Shown here in pieces: positions 23,797-32,206 of a DNA stretch of 32,668 nucleotides. The notes beneath the pieces were generated by a model, which was not told where the DNA came from, made no database searches, and saw only the letters and a program-made list of their open reading frames with translations. The translations under genes and the position numbers were made by a program. The stretch's first letter is position 1, and every line of letters begins with the position of its first letter. Origin of the DNA: Desulfurococcaceae archaeon (GTDB taxonomy: Archaea > Thermoproteota > Thermoprotei_A > Sulfolobales > NBVN01); the NCBI GenBank assembly GCA_020833255.1, contig JAJHQR010000013.1, positions 1 through 32,668 on the forward strand. The letters are read 5' to 3'.

Positions 23797-24552
23797 TTAG
23801 TAGATGTATTCGGCAAGGTCTTTAAGCGGCGGTAACTCGAAAATACCTATCTCCTCATCAACTATCACCGGTTTTATGTTAGGTATTGAAGCACTCTCCT
23901 TTAGTATCGGCGATATGTAGGTTTCTTTATCTAGGGTTATCCTAGATCCTGTTTGGTAAGCCCCGGTAGCTGGTAACGTGATGAAGACCTTGCCTAAGCT
24001 ACTTATCTCACCGACCAAGAAGCAGGGGAACTTCCCTAACCTACCGACACTATCCCTCAACGTTATGCTGGGATGCTCGTGTCCTAAGATGAGGTATTCC
24101 CACGAACCACCCACATCCTCGGGAACCGGCTTATGCCCGTGAACGATCAAGTACTCACCTAAAACAAGGTATTCCACAAACTTAAACTCAAACCTCTTCT
24201 TCAGTAACGGGAGGTAATTATCGTGATTCCCTCTAACAATAATGAGTTCCTCCACCCTAGGCACCGCATACGAGAAAAACCTCATTAACTCCCTCCTCTC
24301 AGCAACACCTATACCGCTAAAACTGTGTTTGAGATCCCCAGCCACTATTAACTTACTCGTCGGGAAATCCTCAAGAAGCTTCTCAAGAAGCTCCATAAAC
24401 TTCCTCAACTGAAAACGAGGTATGAAAACACCTTTCGAAGCTAGCTCATCCTCGTAACCTATGTGTGCGTCAGCCACGACTAACGCCTTATATCTTCTTA
24501 AGTAGAGTGCCGGGGACACACCGGCTACCTCAACTCCAGGAACTAACTCCAT
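23797..24552 (-). CDS. Metallophosphoesterase, COG1407 (ICC-like) family
   Basis: An intact calcineurin-like phosphoesterase of 251 residues. All five metal-site motifs are visible: DAHIG (28-32), GDLKH, GNHDN, HGH (HGHKPVP) and GHEHP. Family members hydrolyse phosphoesters with two Mn/Fe/Ni-type ions, and archaeal COG1407 proteins have no settled substrate (nucleic acids or nucleotides proposed). The ATG is preceded by TTAGGTGGC, a reasonable ribosome site. It lies between the multi-hairpin region and a C/D sRNA on the opposite strand. Contrast this with the degenerate relative at 157-711. Confidence 0.88.
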   Translation of the reverse strand: MELVPGVEVAGVSPALYLRRYKALVVADAHIGYEDELASKGVFIPRFQLRKFMELLEKLLEDFPTSKLIVAGDLKHSFSGIGVAERRELMRFFSYAVPRVEELIIVRGNHDNYLPLLKKRFEFKFVEYLVLGEYLIVHGHKPVPEDVGGSWEYLILGHEHPSITLRDSVGRLGKFPCFLVGEISSLGKVFITLPATGAYQTGSRITLDKETYISPILKESASIPNIKPVIVDEEIGIFELPPLKDLAEYIY

Positions 24553-24666
24553 ACCCGAGCCACCTAACCACGCTTACCCCAACTACCGCGTCAACACTAC
24601 CTAACCAGAGATTCCAACACTAAAAGAGCTTACGAGACATTTAAGTCGTGAGTGGGATATATTATA

Positions 24667-24720
24667 TGATGATGAGGCTTACAAGGGTTGAGTAGGTGAT
24701 GTGAGAACCCGCGTCTGATC
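24667..24720 (+). ncRNA. C/D box sRNA, dual-guide type
   Basis: The full canonical layout is present: box C ATGATGA (24669-24675), 12-nt guide GGCTTACAAGGG, box D' TTGA (24688-24691), 4-nt linker, box C' GTGATGT (24696-24702), 12-nt guide GAGAACCCGCGT and box D CTGA (24715-24718). CATTTAAG (24638-24645) sits 26-27 nt before box C as a TATA box. The 3' end touches the stop codon of the convergent SDR-like gene. By the N+5 rule the guides would direct 2'-O-methylation in targets containing CCCTTGTAAGCC and ACGCGGGTTCTC. Targets (rRNA or tRNA) cannot be checked here. Confidence 0.72.
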
Positions 24721-25436
24721 TACGCAGTCTTCTCACGACGACTTAAAACTATTAAAGTCCCGGAAGGATATCTTGAGGCTCCGTCCAGTAATTCCCTCAT
24801 AAATCTCGCCACTTCCTCCACACTCATAGCTACTGAGGTAGCTTCCGGCGGCAACTTCTTAGAAGGCACTTTAACCCAGTCTAGAGCCACCCCAACCACC
24901 TTAACGTTGCGGGGTATGTAGTTAGGTAATTCCTTAATCATCGTGTGGAGCGCTGCTGAGGAAGCTACTGTAGGCAGGGAGGGGTTTAACCCTTCGTAAA
25001 CTCTGGAACCTTTAAGCGGGGTTAGGTCCACTAAAACGACAATCACTGAAGGCTCGCCGATCATGAAGGGGGTCAGAACCCTAATCAAGGTTATCGGGAC
25101 CACCAAATTTAGGTAAACCACTCTCTTAACTAACTCCTCCCGCATGCCGTTAAAGCTGGTTTGGTCGAATACTGGCTCGATAATTATGGAAGCGTCTAAC
25201 CTGCTCGTCAGCGACCTCAGCTTACTGAACAAGCTCTCAACTCCTTCTTCCATGAAATCATGTCTTATCAAGTGAATACTTAGGTTGCCGGAACCCCCCT
25301 CAGCTAAGGTTAAGAACTTTCTGAGCTCCTCACACATCTTATTGCACTGCAGGAAGAGCTCGTAGTCCCTAATTAGCGAGAACGCTATATGCCTGACTAG
25401 CTTCCCTGAAGCCCCCATGATGAATAGCTTCCTCAA
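24720..25436 (-). CDS. Short-chain dehydrogenase-fold protein without the catalytic triad
   Basis: A 238-residue SDR-like Rossmann protein. The nucleotide loop is GASGKLVRHIA (8-18, GxxGxxx form), a DF acidic turn occurs near 60, helix NLVVPITLIRVL (110-121) matches the NxxG helix, and VVGVALDWVKVP matches the usual vnaVaPGwV-P strand. The active segment YSASKAAL reads TVASSAAL (156-163): Tyr is Thr156 and Lys is Ser160. The catalytic Ser strand reads VVLVDLT, and NAG is absent. NAD(P) binding may persist but ordinary oxidoreduction is unlikely. TTG 25436 follows the SIS-like gene closely, and that gene follows MTA phosphorylase, suggesting one operon. Confidence 0.6.
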   Translation of the reverse strand: MRKLFIMGASGKLVRHIAFSLIRDYELFLQCNKMCEELRKFLTLAEGGSGNLSIHLIRHDFMEEGVESLFSKLRSLTSRLDASIIIEPVFDQTSFNGMREELVKRVVYLNLVVPITLIRVLTPFMIGEPSVIVVLVDLTPLKGSRVYEGLNPSLPTVASSAALHTMIKELPNYIPRNVKVVGVALDWVKVPSKKLPPEATSVAMSVEEVARFMRELLDGASRYPSGTLIVLSRREKTA

Positions 25437-25446
25437 CCCAGGTACC

Positions 25447-26346
25447 TCATAAGAACTCTATAAGTAATAACCCGTAAATAGGTGATGTGAGAGGGTCTGT
25501 CCTGACGTTTAAGGAGAATACCTCGACACCTTGGGTTATTGATAAGCCCCTGACGGATTTAAGAGAGTACTCCTCAACATCCGTGGATATTATTAAGACC
25601 CTCCTCACCTTAGAGACGTGTCTGGGGACTGCTTCAGGACGGACTAAGTACGTGTTAAACGAGCGCTTATACACTACCTCTTCAGCGACCCCCCACATCG
25701 AGGGGCTGGCGGTGGTTATGAAGGGCTCCGCGACGAATTTCCTCAACTCCCTCAAAACATTATCGTAGGCTTGAAGTAAGTCCTCCAACAACTTAGCGTC
25801 CAGGGAATTCAACTCCTTCACTATCCTAGCCTTACGTAAAGACTCGCTAGGAGCTAATTCCCCGGCAGCAAGCGACGTGATTATGTGGGTGTGTAGTAAC
25901 CACTCGTCGGTATCGAGGTTTACTACCACGTTACCGCTTAACCTATACTCAAGATCCTCCCCTAACTTACTCTGAGTGACTACCAGCACCCTATGATTAG
26001 TCCACGTCAACTGATCGGTGAGTAACCTGAGGTTATGTAGTCCTTCACTAGACGAGTAAATTATGACGCTGGATTCCCTGCTCTCGTCATACGGCGCTAT
26101 GTAATACATTAAGTCCTCTGAATCCACGTACCTTACGTCTTTATCGGTTATAGAGGAGAAGATTATTGAAGCGTACCTAGCCGGCGACTCATAAAAATCT
26201 GAGGTAGTGGTTATTACCTTACTAGAGCTTTTAATAAAATCAGCTATCGAGAGCGACTTACTCCTTAACTCATCGATTCTATCCTTACTTAATTTACGTG
26301 ATAAGACCTCTATCAGATCAGCGCGTCTCTCAAGCTCTTCTCGCAC
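25447..26346 (-). CDS. SIS-domain-like protein (double SIS, possible sugar-phosphate isomerase relative)
   Basis: About 300 residues that look like two SIS modules. In the first, [17 protein letters not shown] and [16 protein letters not shown] mirror the GxGxS and SQSGET-type phosphosugar loops. A second begins [20 protein letters not shown], and the protein ends [15 protein letters not shown], like the LaPIvyaiPLQLLAYY end of GlmS-type isomerases. The size matches archaeal double-SIS PGI/PMI proteins, but the phosphate-binding Ser/Thr pattern is imperfect. GTG 26352 is open; GTG 26346 fits GGTGGGG better. It overlaps the MTA phosphorylase gene, so a role with its product methylthioribose-1-phosphate is an appealing guess, no more. 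Confidence 0.45.
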   Translation of the reverse strand: MREELERRADLIEVLSRKLSKDRIDELRSKSLSIADFIKSSSKVITTTSDFYESPARYASIIFSSITDKDVRYVDSEDLMYYIAPYDESRESSVIIYSSSEGLHNLRLLTDQLTWTNHRVLVVTQSKLGEDLEYRLSGNVVVNLDTDEWLLHTHIITSLAAGELAPSESLRKARIVKELNSLDAKLLEDLLQAYDNVLRELRKFVAEPFITTASPSMWGVAEEVVYKRSFNTYLVRPEAVPRHVSKVRRVLIISTDVEEYSLKSVRGLSITQGVEVFSLNVRTDPLTSPIYGLLLIEFL

Positions 26347-27140
26347 CAGCACCCCACCGCTTCCTCAGGTTTAGGTATCTTAGGTATGAGGCTTGCGAGA
26401 ATCTTCTTAGCTTTCTCAACGTTCTCGGACATAACCTTAGCTACTTCCTCAGCGGTCACGGGCTTCTCAGCCCAGACGTCGTAGTCCGTGACTAGGGCTA
26501 TGGTAGCGTAGTGCATCTCAGCTTCTCTCGCTAAGTTAACCTCAGGGACTAGGGTCATGCCGACGACGTCCGCTTTAAACACTTCCTTCCACACCCTAGA
26601 CTCAGCCCTGGTAGAGAACCTGGGTCCCTCAATACACACGTAAGTACCTCTGGGATGAATCTTTATGTTTAGTGAAGCACCTACATCTAAGATCAGCTTC
26701 CTCAGTGTGGGGCAGAACGGGTCGGCCATGCTTACATGCCCTACCAAGGAACCGTCGAAGAAGCTGTAGTCCCTCTTCTTAGTCATGTCTATGAATTGAT
26801 CAGGAACTACTAAGTCGCCGGGCATGTAGTCCTCGCGCAAGGAACCCACAGCTGAAACAGCGACAACCCACTTAACACCCAGAGACTTAAGCGCCCAAAT
26901 ATTAGCGCGGTAATTGATTTTATGTGGAGGTATCTTATGACCTCTGCCGTGCCTGGGGATGAACGCGACCGCCCTACCCGAATAAGAACCTACTAAGACG
27001 TTATCGGAAGGAGGCCCGTAAGGGGTGTAAACCTTGAACTCCTTAACTTCCTCAAACATCCCTGGATCATACAACCCACTCCCACCAATAACTCCTATCT
27101 CAGCCTTAACAGGGGGTTTAACCAACACTTTAAACACCAC
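26313..27140 (-). CDS. mtnP: S-methyl-5'-thioadenosine phosphorylase
   Basis: Splits methylthioadenosine with phosphate into adenine and methylthioribose-1-phosphate, salvaging the polyamine/SAM by-product. Family II nucleoside phosphorylase marks are present: [67 protein letters not shown] and TDYDVW. The C-terminus has CWC, the CXC disulfide-related motif of hyperthermophilic archaeal enzymes. A longer frame (to 27230) runs into tRNA-Leu and is rejected. GTG 27140 lies 26 nt from TATA CGTTTTAAG (27162-27170), giving a leaderless 275-residue product, the normal length. Confidence 0.93.
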   Translation of the reverse strand: MVFKVLVKPPVKAEIGVIGGSGLYDPGMFEEVKEFKVYTPYGPPSDNVLVGSYSGRAVAFIPRHGRGHKIPPHKINYRANIWALKSLGVKWVVAVSAVGSLREDYMPGDLVVPDQFIDMTKKRDYSFFDGSLVGHVSMADPFCPTLRKLILDVGASLNIKIHPRGTYVCIEGPRFSTRAESRVWKEVFKADVVGMTLVPEVNLAREAEMHYATIALVTDYDVWAEKPVTAEEVAKVMSENVEKAKKILASLIPKIPKPEEAVGCWCEKSLRDALI

Positions 27141-27161
27141 AAAAATATATTCAGTCCTAAG

Positions 27162-27170
27162 CTTAAAACG
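27162..27170 (-). promoter_or_regulatory. TATA box of mtnP
   Basis: CGTTTTAAG on the minus strand is centred 26 nt upstream of GTG 27140 and lies between tRNA-Leu and the gene, so mtnP has its own leaderless promoter. AATATATT nearer the gene is badly spaced. Confidence 0.45.
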
Positions 27171-27202
27171 TCTAAGGATCCTCCCGACCTGCTTAGGAGG
27201 TT

Positions 27203-27290
27203 TGGTGCGGGGGGTGGGATTTGAACCCACGCAGGCCTACGCCATCAGGGCCTAAGCCTGACCCCTTTGACCTGGCTCGGGCACCCCCGC
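27203..27290 (-). tRNA. tRNA-Leu (anticodon UAG), CCA encoded
   Basis: The acceptor arm GCGGGGG pairs with CCCCCGC; discriminator A is followed by an encoded CCA (27203-27205). The anticodon stem-loop TCAGG-CTTAGGC-CCTGA gives anticodon TAG (27252-27254). A long variable arm (class II), T arm GTGGG-TTCAAAT-CCCAC, and no intron are seen. The 85-nt body and long variable arm fit leucine. Confidence 0.95.
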
Positions 27291-27362
27291 CAATAATTAT
27301 AAGTGGTTGACTCGTTAATAAGAATTTACGCGTCACCCCCCAACGCACTACATAAGGAGCAA

Positions 27363-28244
27363 TCATAAACTAAGAACTATGCCGAGGACTGATAGGGAGA
27401 GCAGGTTAAGCAACGTGAGTACTGCTGTTATAGCGGAAACTAACTCAGGACTCCACCCATGTTTTTGAGACATTATGATGTTTATTAGCGCTGGAGGCAT
27501 TGACGAGACCATGATTAATTGGAGTCCTCTAAACCACGGGATTCCGAAGATTAAGACGAACAACAAGCTTATTAGCGGGCTCACCACAAACCTGAAAGTC
27601 CCTACGAGTAGCGCTTCCATCAAATATTTCTTAAGCACGCTGAGTCTCACGGGCAGTCTCAAACCTAGTATTACCGCAGATGAGTAACTCATGAGAGGGC
27701 CTGCCCAGAAGAGAACGTTGGATACTGAGGCAACGTATTCTCTAAACCCGTAATGTAGGGTAAGCCCGGTTAGGAACCCTATAGTTACCGGGTGCTTCAG
27801 AAACCTACCTACAGTAAACCTCTCTGAGTGCATGAAGTCCGGGACGATAACGTTTAGCGTAACTGTAAAGAACCCGTAGATAGAGGCCATTTCTAGAGTA
27901 CCGAAGAAAGCCATGCTTACGGGGAACCCCAGGAATACCGCGTTAGGGAAAACGGAAGCTAGGAAAACCGCCTCCCTCACGCCACCCTCGTAGTGCCGTA
28001 ATTTATACACGAAAACAAACACCACGAACATGAATGTCAGGAAGGAAGCTAAGACCCATAAATCCGAAACGTTTAACCCCCTCTCACCGAAGGTCTTGAA
28101 AAAAGTTAGAGGTATTAAGACCCAGTAAACCACGTTAGTTAAGGTATTGACTAGGGGTTCATAGAAAGCTTTCCCGTTGTATAGGTAGTTAACGAGTAAC
28201 GCGAGGAGTATTAAGCCAGACATTACCGATATCTCAGTCACCAT
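27363..28244 (-). CDS. Auxin efflux carrier (AEC) family transporter
   Basis: A 293-residue membrane protein with about ten hydrophobic helices. FPNAVFLGFPVSMAFFG matches the AEC-family N-x-x-F-L-G-x-P motif in the first half, and MPPALINIIMSQKHG matches the second broken helix (P-x-A-x-N). Family members export or exchange auxins, malate or other carboxylates by secondary transport; the substrate here is unknown. The ATG start is 18 nt after the sulfite-exporter-like gene's stop, so the two are probably co-transcribed. The 72-bp gap to tRNA-Leu holds no gene. Confidence 0.85.
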   Translation of the reverse strand: MVTEISVMSGLILLALLVNYLYNGKAFYEPLVNTLTNVVYWVLIPLTFFKTFGERGLNVSDLWVLASFLTFMFVVFVFVYKLRHYEGGVREAVFLASVFPNAVFLGFPVSMAFFGTLEMASIYGFFTVTLNVIVPDFMHSERFTVGRFLKHPVTIGFLTGLTLHYGFREYVASVSNVLFWAGPLMSYSSAVILGLRLPVRLSVLKKYLMEALLVGTFRFVVSPLISLLFVLIFGIPWFRGLQLIMVSSMPPALINIIMSQKHGWSPELVSAITAVLTLLNLLSLSVLGIVLSL

Positions 28245-28262
28245 TTACTGAAGACCTCGATA

Positions 28263-29033
28263 CTAAGGTATGTTGAAGCCGAGACCCTTGAGAATCATTC
28301 TCGCGGCGATGAACCATAAAACCAGCGCGAAACCTCTCCTCAAGGTTATTGATCTAGTCCTCTTAGCTATTGAAGCACCTACCTGAGCACCTATTATTAG
28401 TGTTGGAGCTAAAGAAATCAGCAATCCCGGATCCACGTTCCCTAGAGAGTAATGAGTTAAAGCTGACGTAACTGAAGTTATTGTGATAGCCATCGAAGAA
28501 GTTGCTACGGCGTAATGTATTAAGAAGCCTAAGGACGTTAGGAGAGGCACGTTCACTACCCCGCCACCCACGCCGAGAAGCCCTGCTACCAAACCCGCCA
28601 AGCAGCCCCCCAACACTAACAGGACATAGTTTTTCACACACCACTCTACCGAAGAGTTCCCAGACCCCTTACCATTATCGCTAGTAGCTATTATCCTTAA
28701 GCCAACGAGAATCAAGACAACCCCGAAGATCGTCTTAAGTAAATCAGGGTTTAACACCTTAGTAAGTTGCGCGCCGAAATACGCTGTCACTGCAGCACTC
28801 ACTGACAGTAGAATGCCGGCTCTATAAACCACGTACCTATACCTAGAGTACGCGATAGTTGAGGAGAGCATGTTGAAGAATATCGCGCTCGCGGAAGTCC
28901 CTACAGCAACCCTTATGTCAACCCCCATAATATTCAGGAGGGGGACCATTAGGAAACCCCCTCCGAGACCAAACATAGAACCCAGTATTCCCGCGCCAAG
29001 ACCTATTAGGGAAGCCACCAAGTAAACCAGCAC
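28263..29033 (-). CDS. TSUP (TauE/SafE, DUF81) family membrane transporter
   Basis: A 256-residue protein with about eight helices in two inverted halves. Each half opens with the family's glycine motif: GLGAGILGSMFGLGGGFLM at the N-terminus and GLVAGLLGVGGGVVNVPLL in the middle. Members move sulfite, sulfoacetate, taurine-derived or other organic sulfur anions. GTG 29033 lies 15 nt after the aminotransferase stop, so the aminotransferase, this gene and the AEC gene form a likely operon. In a sulfur-metabolising thermophile, export of sulfur or carboxylate products of amino acid catabolism would make sense, but that is inference. Confidence 0.88.
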   Translation of the reverse strand: MLVYLVASLIGLGAGILGSMFGLGGGFLMVPLLNIMGVDIRVAVGTSASAIFFNMLSSTIAYSRYRYVVYRAGILLSVSAAVTAYFGAQLTKVLNPDLLKTIFGVVLILVGLRIIATSDNGKGSGNSSVEWCVKNYVLLVLGGCLAGLVAGLLGVGGGVVNVPLLTSLGFLIHYAVATSSMAITITSVTSALTHYSLGNVDPGLLISLAPTLIIGAQVGASIAKRTRSITLRRGFALVLWFIAARMILKGLGFNIP

Positions 29034-29048
29034 GGCACGTCCCCTAAC

Positions 29049-30254
29049 CTACCACGAGGTTTTCTCACGTATTCCCTCTAAGCCGTTAACCAAGGTTCGC
29101 AGACTATCCCTAAACTGCGTGGGTTGCTGGCCTAGGCCTACCCTGAGGTATCCAGGTATCTCGAAACATTCGCCCGGGTTAACCAACACGCCGTACTCTC
29201 TGAAAAGCTCGTGTGCGATCATTAACGTGTCGTCACTCCAGGGAATCCTAGCTAGAAAATATGCTCCAGCACTCGGCCACACAACCTCGAAGAGATCTCC
29301 AGCTTCGGAGTAAGCCCCCTCAAGAATCTCTAAATTACCCCTCACGATGCTCTTAGCCCTCTCCCTAAGTCTCTTAACGTTATCTCGCTCAAGCATTACT
29401 GAAGCGATGTGATCGCTGAGTATTGAGGGAGCTATAGTGGTATAATCCTTTAAACTCCATAACCTGCTAATTAGCTTCTCGGAACCCGCCACCCACCCAA
29501 CACGCAGGCCGGGCAACCCGTAAACCTTAGATAAGCCGGAGACAGAGACGGCTTGACCTGACGAAGCAATCTCGAGAACGCTCGGCCTAGGCTCCTGCAA
29601 CTCAGAACCCCAGTAAACCTCGTCGAAAACCAGTGTCGTACCCGTTTTCTCAGCTTCATAAGAAAGTTCCTCAAGCTCTCTCCCAGTCATATAGGTGCCT
29701 GTAGGGTTGTTAGGGTCGTTCACGAACATAGCTTTAGGTTTGTGCTGCCTCATTAAGGAAATTGCGTCATCTATCGGGAAACTCCAGTCCGGCGGATTCC
29801 TCCTCAAGAATATCACGCGAGCCCCTAACCACTTAAGCAACCCGGGTATTTGCATGTAGTTCGGGACATCAACCAACACTAAATCGCTCGACCTCACCAA
29901 ACCAAGAACAGTTAATAAGTTAGCTTCGGCGGAACCGTTAGTCACGAGAACGTTTTCTGGACCCACACTACCCCCATAAATCTCCGAAATTCTCTCCCTA
30001 AGCTTAGGGGAACCTTTAGTCCACCCATACCCTAACTCAACCCTAGATAATTGATCCAGGCTTAAGCCGTAATCAGATAACTCAGCAATCGATAGCGGGT
30101 GAACACCGCTATCACTAAGCAACACCCTAGCACTAGTTTCATGAAGACTCTGCCATCTCTCAAGACAGAATACTGGAAGCCCGCTCAAGACCTCACCAAA
30201 CAAAATCTGACGCAACGCCTCTGGAAGTGAAGGCTCAGACACATCACACACCAA
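29049..30254 (-). CDS. PLP-dependent aminotransferase, class I/II
   Basis: A 401-residue fold-type I aminotransferase. TNGSAEANLL binds the cofactor phosphate, NDPNNPTGTYM holds the Asn, FDEVYWGSE holds the Asp and Tyr, and the Schiff-base lysine is in SGLSKVYGLPGLRVGW; a C-terminal Arg region is LRVGLG. The RWQSLHE...SGVHPLS N-terminus recalls the archaeal aspartate-aminotransferase-like/capreomycidine-synthase-related group. The amino acid is not predictable. TTG 30254 lies about 26 nt from a TATA-like CTTATATT (about 30279-30286), implying a nearly leaderless message. It heads the group with the TSUP and AEC transporters. Confidence 0.87.
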   Translation of the reverse strand: MVCDVSEPSLPEALRQILFGEVLSGLPVFCLERWQSLHETSARVLLSDSGVHPLSIAELSDYGLSLDQLSRVELGYGWTKGSPKLRERISEIYGGSVGPENVLVTNGSAEANLLTVLGLVRSSDLVLVDVPNYMQIPGLLKWLGARVIFLRRNPPDWSFPIDDAISLMRQHKPKAMFVNDPNNPTGTYMTGRELEELSYEAEKTGTTLVFDEVYWGSELQEPRPSVLEIASSGQAVSVSGLSKVYGLPGLRVGWVAGSEKLISRLWSLKDYTTIAPSILSDHIASVMLERDNVKRLRERAKSIVRGNLEILEGAYSEAGDLFEVVWPSAGAYFLARIPWSDDTLMIAHELFREYGVLVNPGECFEIPGYLRVGLGQQPTQFRDSLRTLVNGLEGIREKTSW

Positions 30255-30316
30255 ACCAAATATAGTTTAAGGAATATAAGGGTTCGGGAATAGAGTATTC
30301 TTTAATCACCGAGTGA

Positions 30317-30919
30317 TTAGTCGGACCTCAAGATATTGAGGAGGCACGTATTCCTAGTTAATCCCGAAGCGATCAAGTCCGCTAATCTGAGAGGTTCCGG
30401 TATCGTGGAGACATGCTGAAGTGATGACATCAGCTTGGATGCCTCGCTTAAGCCTAGCCCGTAAAGAGAAACTCTTAAATTCTTCTTACGCGTCACCACC
30501 TCCTGCACCCTCCTATAATTACGTTCTATGACGTCATACCTTTCTCTCCAATCGGTGAAGTGCTTTATTAAGGCTGCCCTCACCCTATCCAACTTCAGCT
30601 TAGTCTTAAACAATACTACCACCGGAATCCCTGTCCGTACGTTAATTTCTTCCGGGTCCACGAAGTTGAAGCCCGCTACCGTGACCCCGTCTAGGAAGAC
30701 GGCTCTGATATCTGCTGCGGAGCCCCTCCTTAAGTCGTTGATGATTTCCAGAGTTCTGGAGGTTCCGTCGGAGCCGTCCACGACTACGGTAGTTATTCTT
30801 ATACTTTCCGGTTTCTTACCCAAGCATAAAACGCCTACTAAGAGGGTCTTAAGCCTTAATTCCTTAAATTCTTGAGTGAAGTAGCCGTCATCTACCCCGA
30901 TAGTTAGTGGGTCGCTCAT
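30317..30919 (-). CDS. DUF99 (COG1628) protein, endonuclease V-related fold
   Basis: A 200-residue archaeal protein. Characteristic DUF99 blocks are IGVDDGYF near the N-terminus, TTVVVDGSDGT, DIRAVFLDGVTVAGFNFVDPEE and GIPVVVLFKTK. DUF99 proteins are predicted relatives of endonuclease V (RNase H-like fold); the conserved acidic residues Asp in VDDG and LDGVT could be metal ligands. No activity is established. It begins 25 nt after the orc1/cdc6 stop on the same strand, so a shared transcript and a DNA-related role are likely. A 6-bp inverted repeat (AATCAC-CGA-GTGATT, 30304-30318) touches its stop codon. Confidence 0.85.
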   Translation of the reverse strand: MSDPLTIGVDDGYFTQEFKELRLKTLLVGVLCLGKKPESIRITTVVVDGSDGTSRTLEIINDLRRGSAADIRAVFLDGVTVAGFNFVDPEEINVRTGIPVVVLFKTKLKLDRVRAALIKHFTDWRERYDVIERNYRRVQEVVTRKKNLRVSLYGLGLSEASKLMSSLQHVSTIPEPLRLADLIASGLTRNTCLLNILRSD

Positions 30920-30944
30920 CCCTTAATCATCTAGTTAAAGAGGG

Positions 30945-32141
30945 CTACCTGCTCAACGCTCTCGCGTCTTCTTTCAATGCCTTAAGTATTATGTTGCGGT
31001 CAACGGCTAACTCTATCTCCTTAGTTTTCCCGTACCTACCCCTGCTGACCACTTTAGCTATGACTAGGCCCGCCATCTCCAACTCACTCACTATGTCCGA
31101 GACCCTACGCTGTGTTACTGGTTCAAGACCTAACGACTTAGCTATCTCACGATACTTCACGTACAAGTCCCCAGTACTGCTGAACCTCCCCCCTGCTAAG
31201 GCAGTAGCTAGTAAGACTAGCTTACTGTGTTGCGGTAGTGTCTGAACCACTGCTGAAACCATGTCGTTCTCTAATTCCTCCCTAGCTATCTTGACGTGCT
31301 CTATCCTAACTTGCTCCTCACCCAACCTCTCAGCTACCTCACCGGCTATCCTGAGTAAGTCGAGAGCTCTCCTAGCATCCCCGTGTTCCTTAGCAGCGAT
31401 AGAAGCACAGTACTCGATCACCCCCTCAGTAATGGCGCCTTGCTTAAACGCTTTCGAGGCTCTGTCCCTCAATATGTCTGAGAGCTGTATCGCGTCGTAA
31501 GGAGGGAACAGTATCTCCTCTTCGCTCAAGCTAGACCTGACCCTAGGGTCGAGGTTATCCCTGAAGCGGACGTCATTAGTTATCCCGATTACGGAGACCC
31601 TCCCCCTCTCAAGCTCTTCGTTAATCCTGGTCAGCCTGTAGAGGATTTCGTCACCGACCCTCTTAACTAACGCGTCCACCTCGTCGAGAACTATAACCAC
31701 TATCTTACCGGCCGTACCTATCTTGACCTTCAACCTACGGAAGACCTCCGCAGTAGAAAGCCCTGTGAAGGGAACCTTACCACCCAAAGACTCAACAAGG
31801 GTTGACAAAACCCTGTACGTCGTGTTCTCGTGCCTGCAGTTTATGTAGACCGGGACGAACTTATCGTTGCCTGTCTTCCTAGCGTAGTCACCGATCTTCT
31901 TCAAAACATACTTAACCACGGCCGTCTTACCAGTCCCTGTCAAACCGTAAATAAATACGTTACTAGGCCTCTCACCCCTTAGCAGAGGCGAGAGTACCTC
32001 AGTCAACTTCCTTATCTGCTCCTCCCTGTGCGGCAAGTACTCCGGCACGTAATCAGATCTAAGAACCTCTCTATTCATGAAAACAGTCTTCTCAGACTTG
32101 ACCAAAGTCTCAGTCACTATATCCCTCGCACCGCTACTCAA
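30945..32141 (-). CDS. orc1: Orc1/Cdc6 replication initiator
   Basis: Binds origin recognition boxes and loads MCM. The AAA+ part has LPHREEQIRKLTEVL at the start, Walker A YGLTGTGKTAVVKY, Walker B IVVIVLDEVDAL, sensor 1 VIGITND and the sensor 2 arm HGDARRALDLLR. The last 90 residues form the winged helix (LEPVTQRRVSDIVSELEMAG). At 398 residues it is full length. TTG 32141 follows GGAGTGA. That ribosome site overlaps an ORB-like sequence, which allows self-regulation. DUF99 is downstream. Archaea often carry several Orc1 paralogues, and the subtype cannot be set without comparison. Confidence 0.94.
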   Translation of the reverse strand: MSSGARDIVTETLVKSEKTVFMNREVLRSDYVPEYLPHREEQIRKLTEVLSPLLRGERPSNVFIYGLTGTGKTAVVKYVLKKIGDYARKTGNDKFVPVYINCRHENTTYRVLSTLVESLGGKVPFTGLSTAEVFRRLKVKIGTAGKIVVIVLDEVDALVKRVGDEILYRLTRINEELERGRVSVIGITNDVRFRDNLDPRVRSSLSEEEILFPPYDAIQLSDILRDRASKAFKQGAITEGVIEYCASIAAKEHGDARRALDLLRIAGEVAERLGEEQVRIEHVKIAREELENDMVSAVVQTLPQHSKLVLLATALAGGRFSSTGDLYVKYREIAKSLGLEPVTQRRVSDIVSELEMAGLVIAKVVSRGRYGKTKEIELAVDRNIILKALKEDARALSR

Positions 32142-32150
32142 CTCTACTCA

Positions 32151-32174
32151 CTCCATAGGAAGTAGTGGTCCCCC
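32151..32174. other. ORB-like origin element candidate upstream of orc1
   Basis: CTCCATAGGAAGTAGTGGT followed by CCCCC resembles crenarchaeal origin recognition boxes (CCA-x-x-GGAAAC then a G/C-rich run). TGGTC (32166-32170) and GACCA (32182-32186) form an inverted repeat around it, and AT-rich DNA follows to 32215. Only one copy is visible in this 65-bp gap, so it may be an autoregulatory Orc1 site rather than an origin. Confidence 0.3.
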
Positions 32175-32206
32175 AAATAGTGACCAATACAAGTTAATAA
32201 GCGTAA

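Noticed and set aside
27141-27230. N-terminal extension of MTA phosphorylase
   Set aside because: It overlaps tRNA-Leu and lies above the TATA box; the family starts just before the IGVIGGSG strand.
30304-30318. AATCAC-CGA-GTGATT hairpin as a terminator
   Set aside because: No T-run follows on the minus strand, and the repeat overlaps the DUF99 stop codon; its meaning is unclear.
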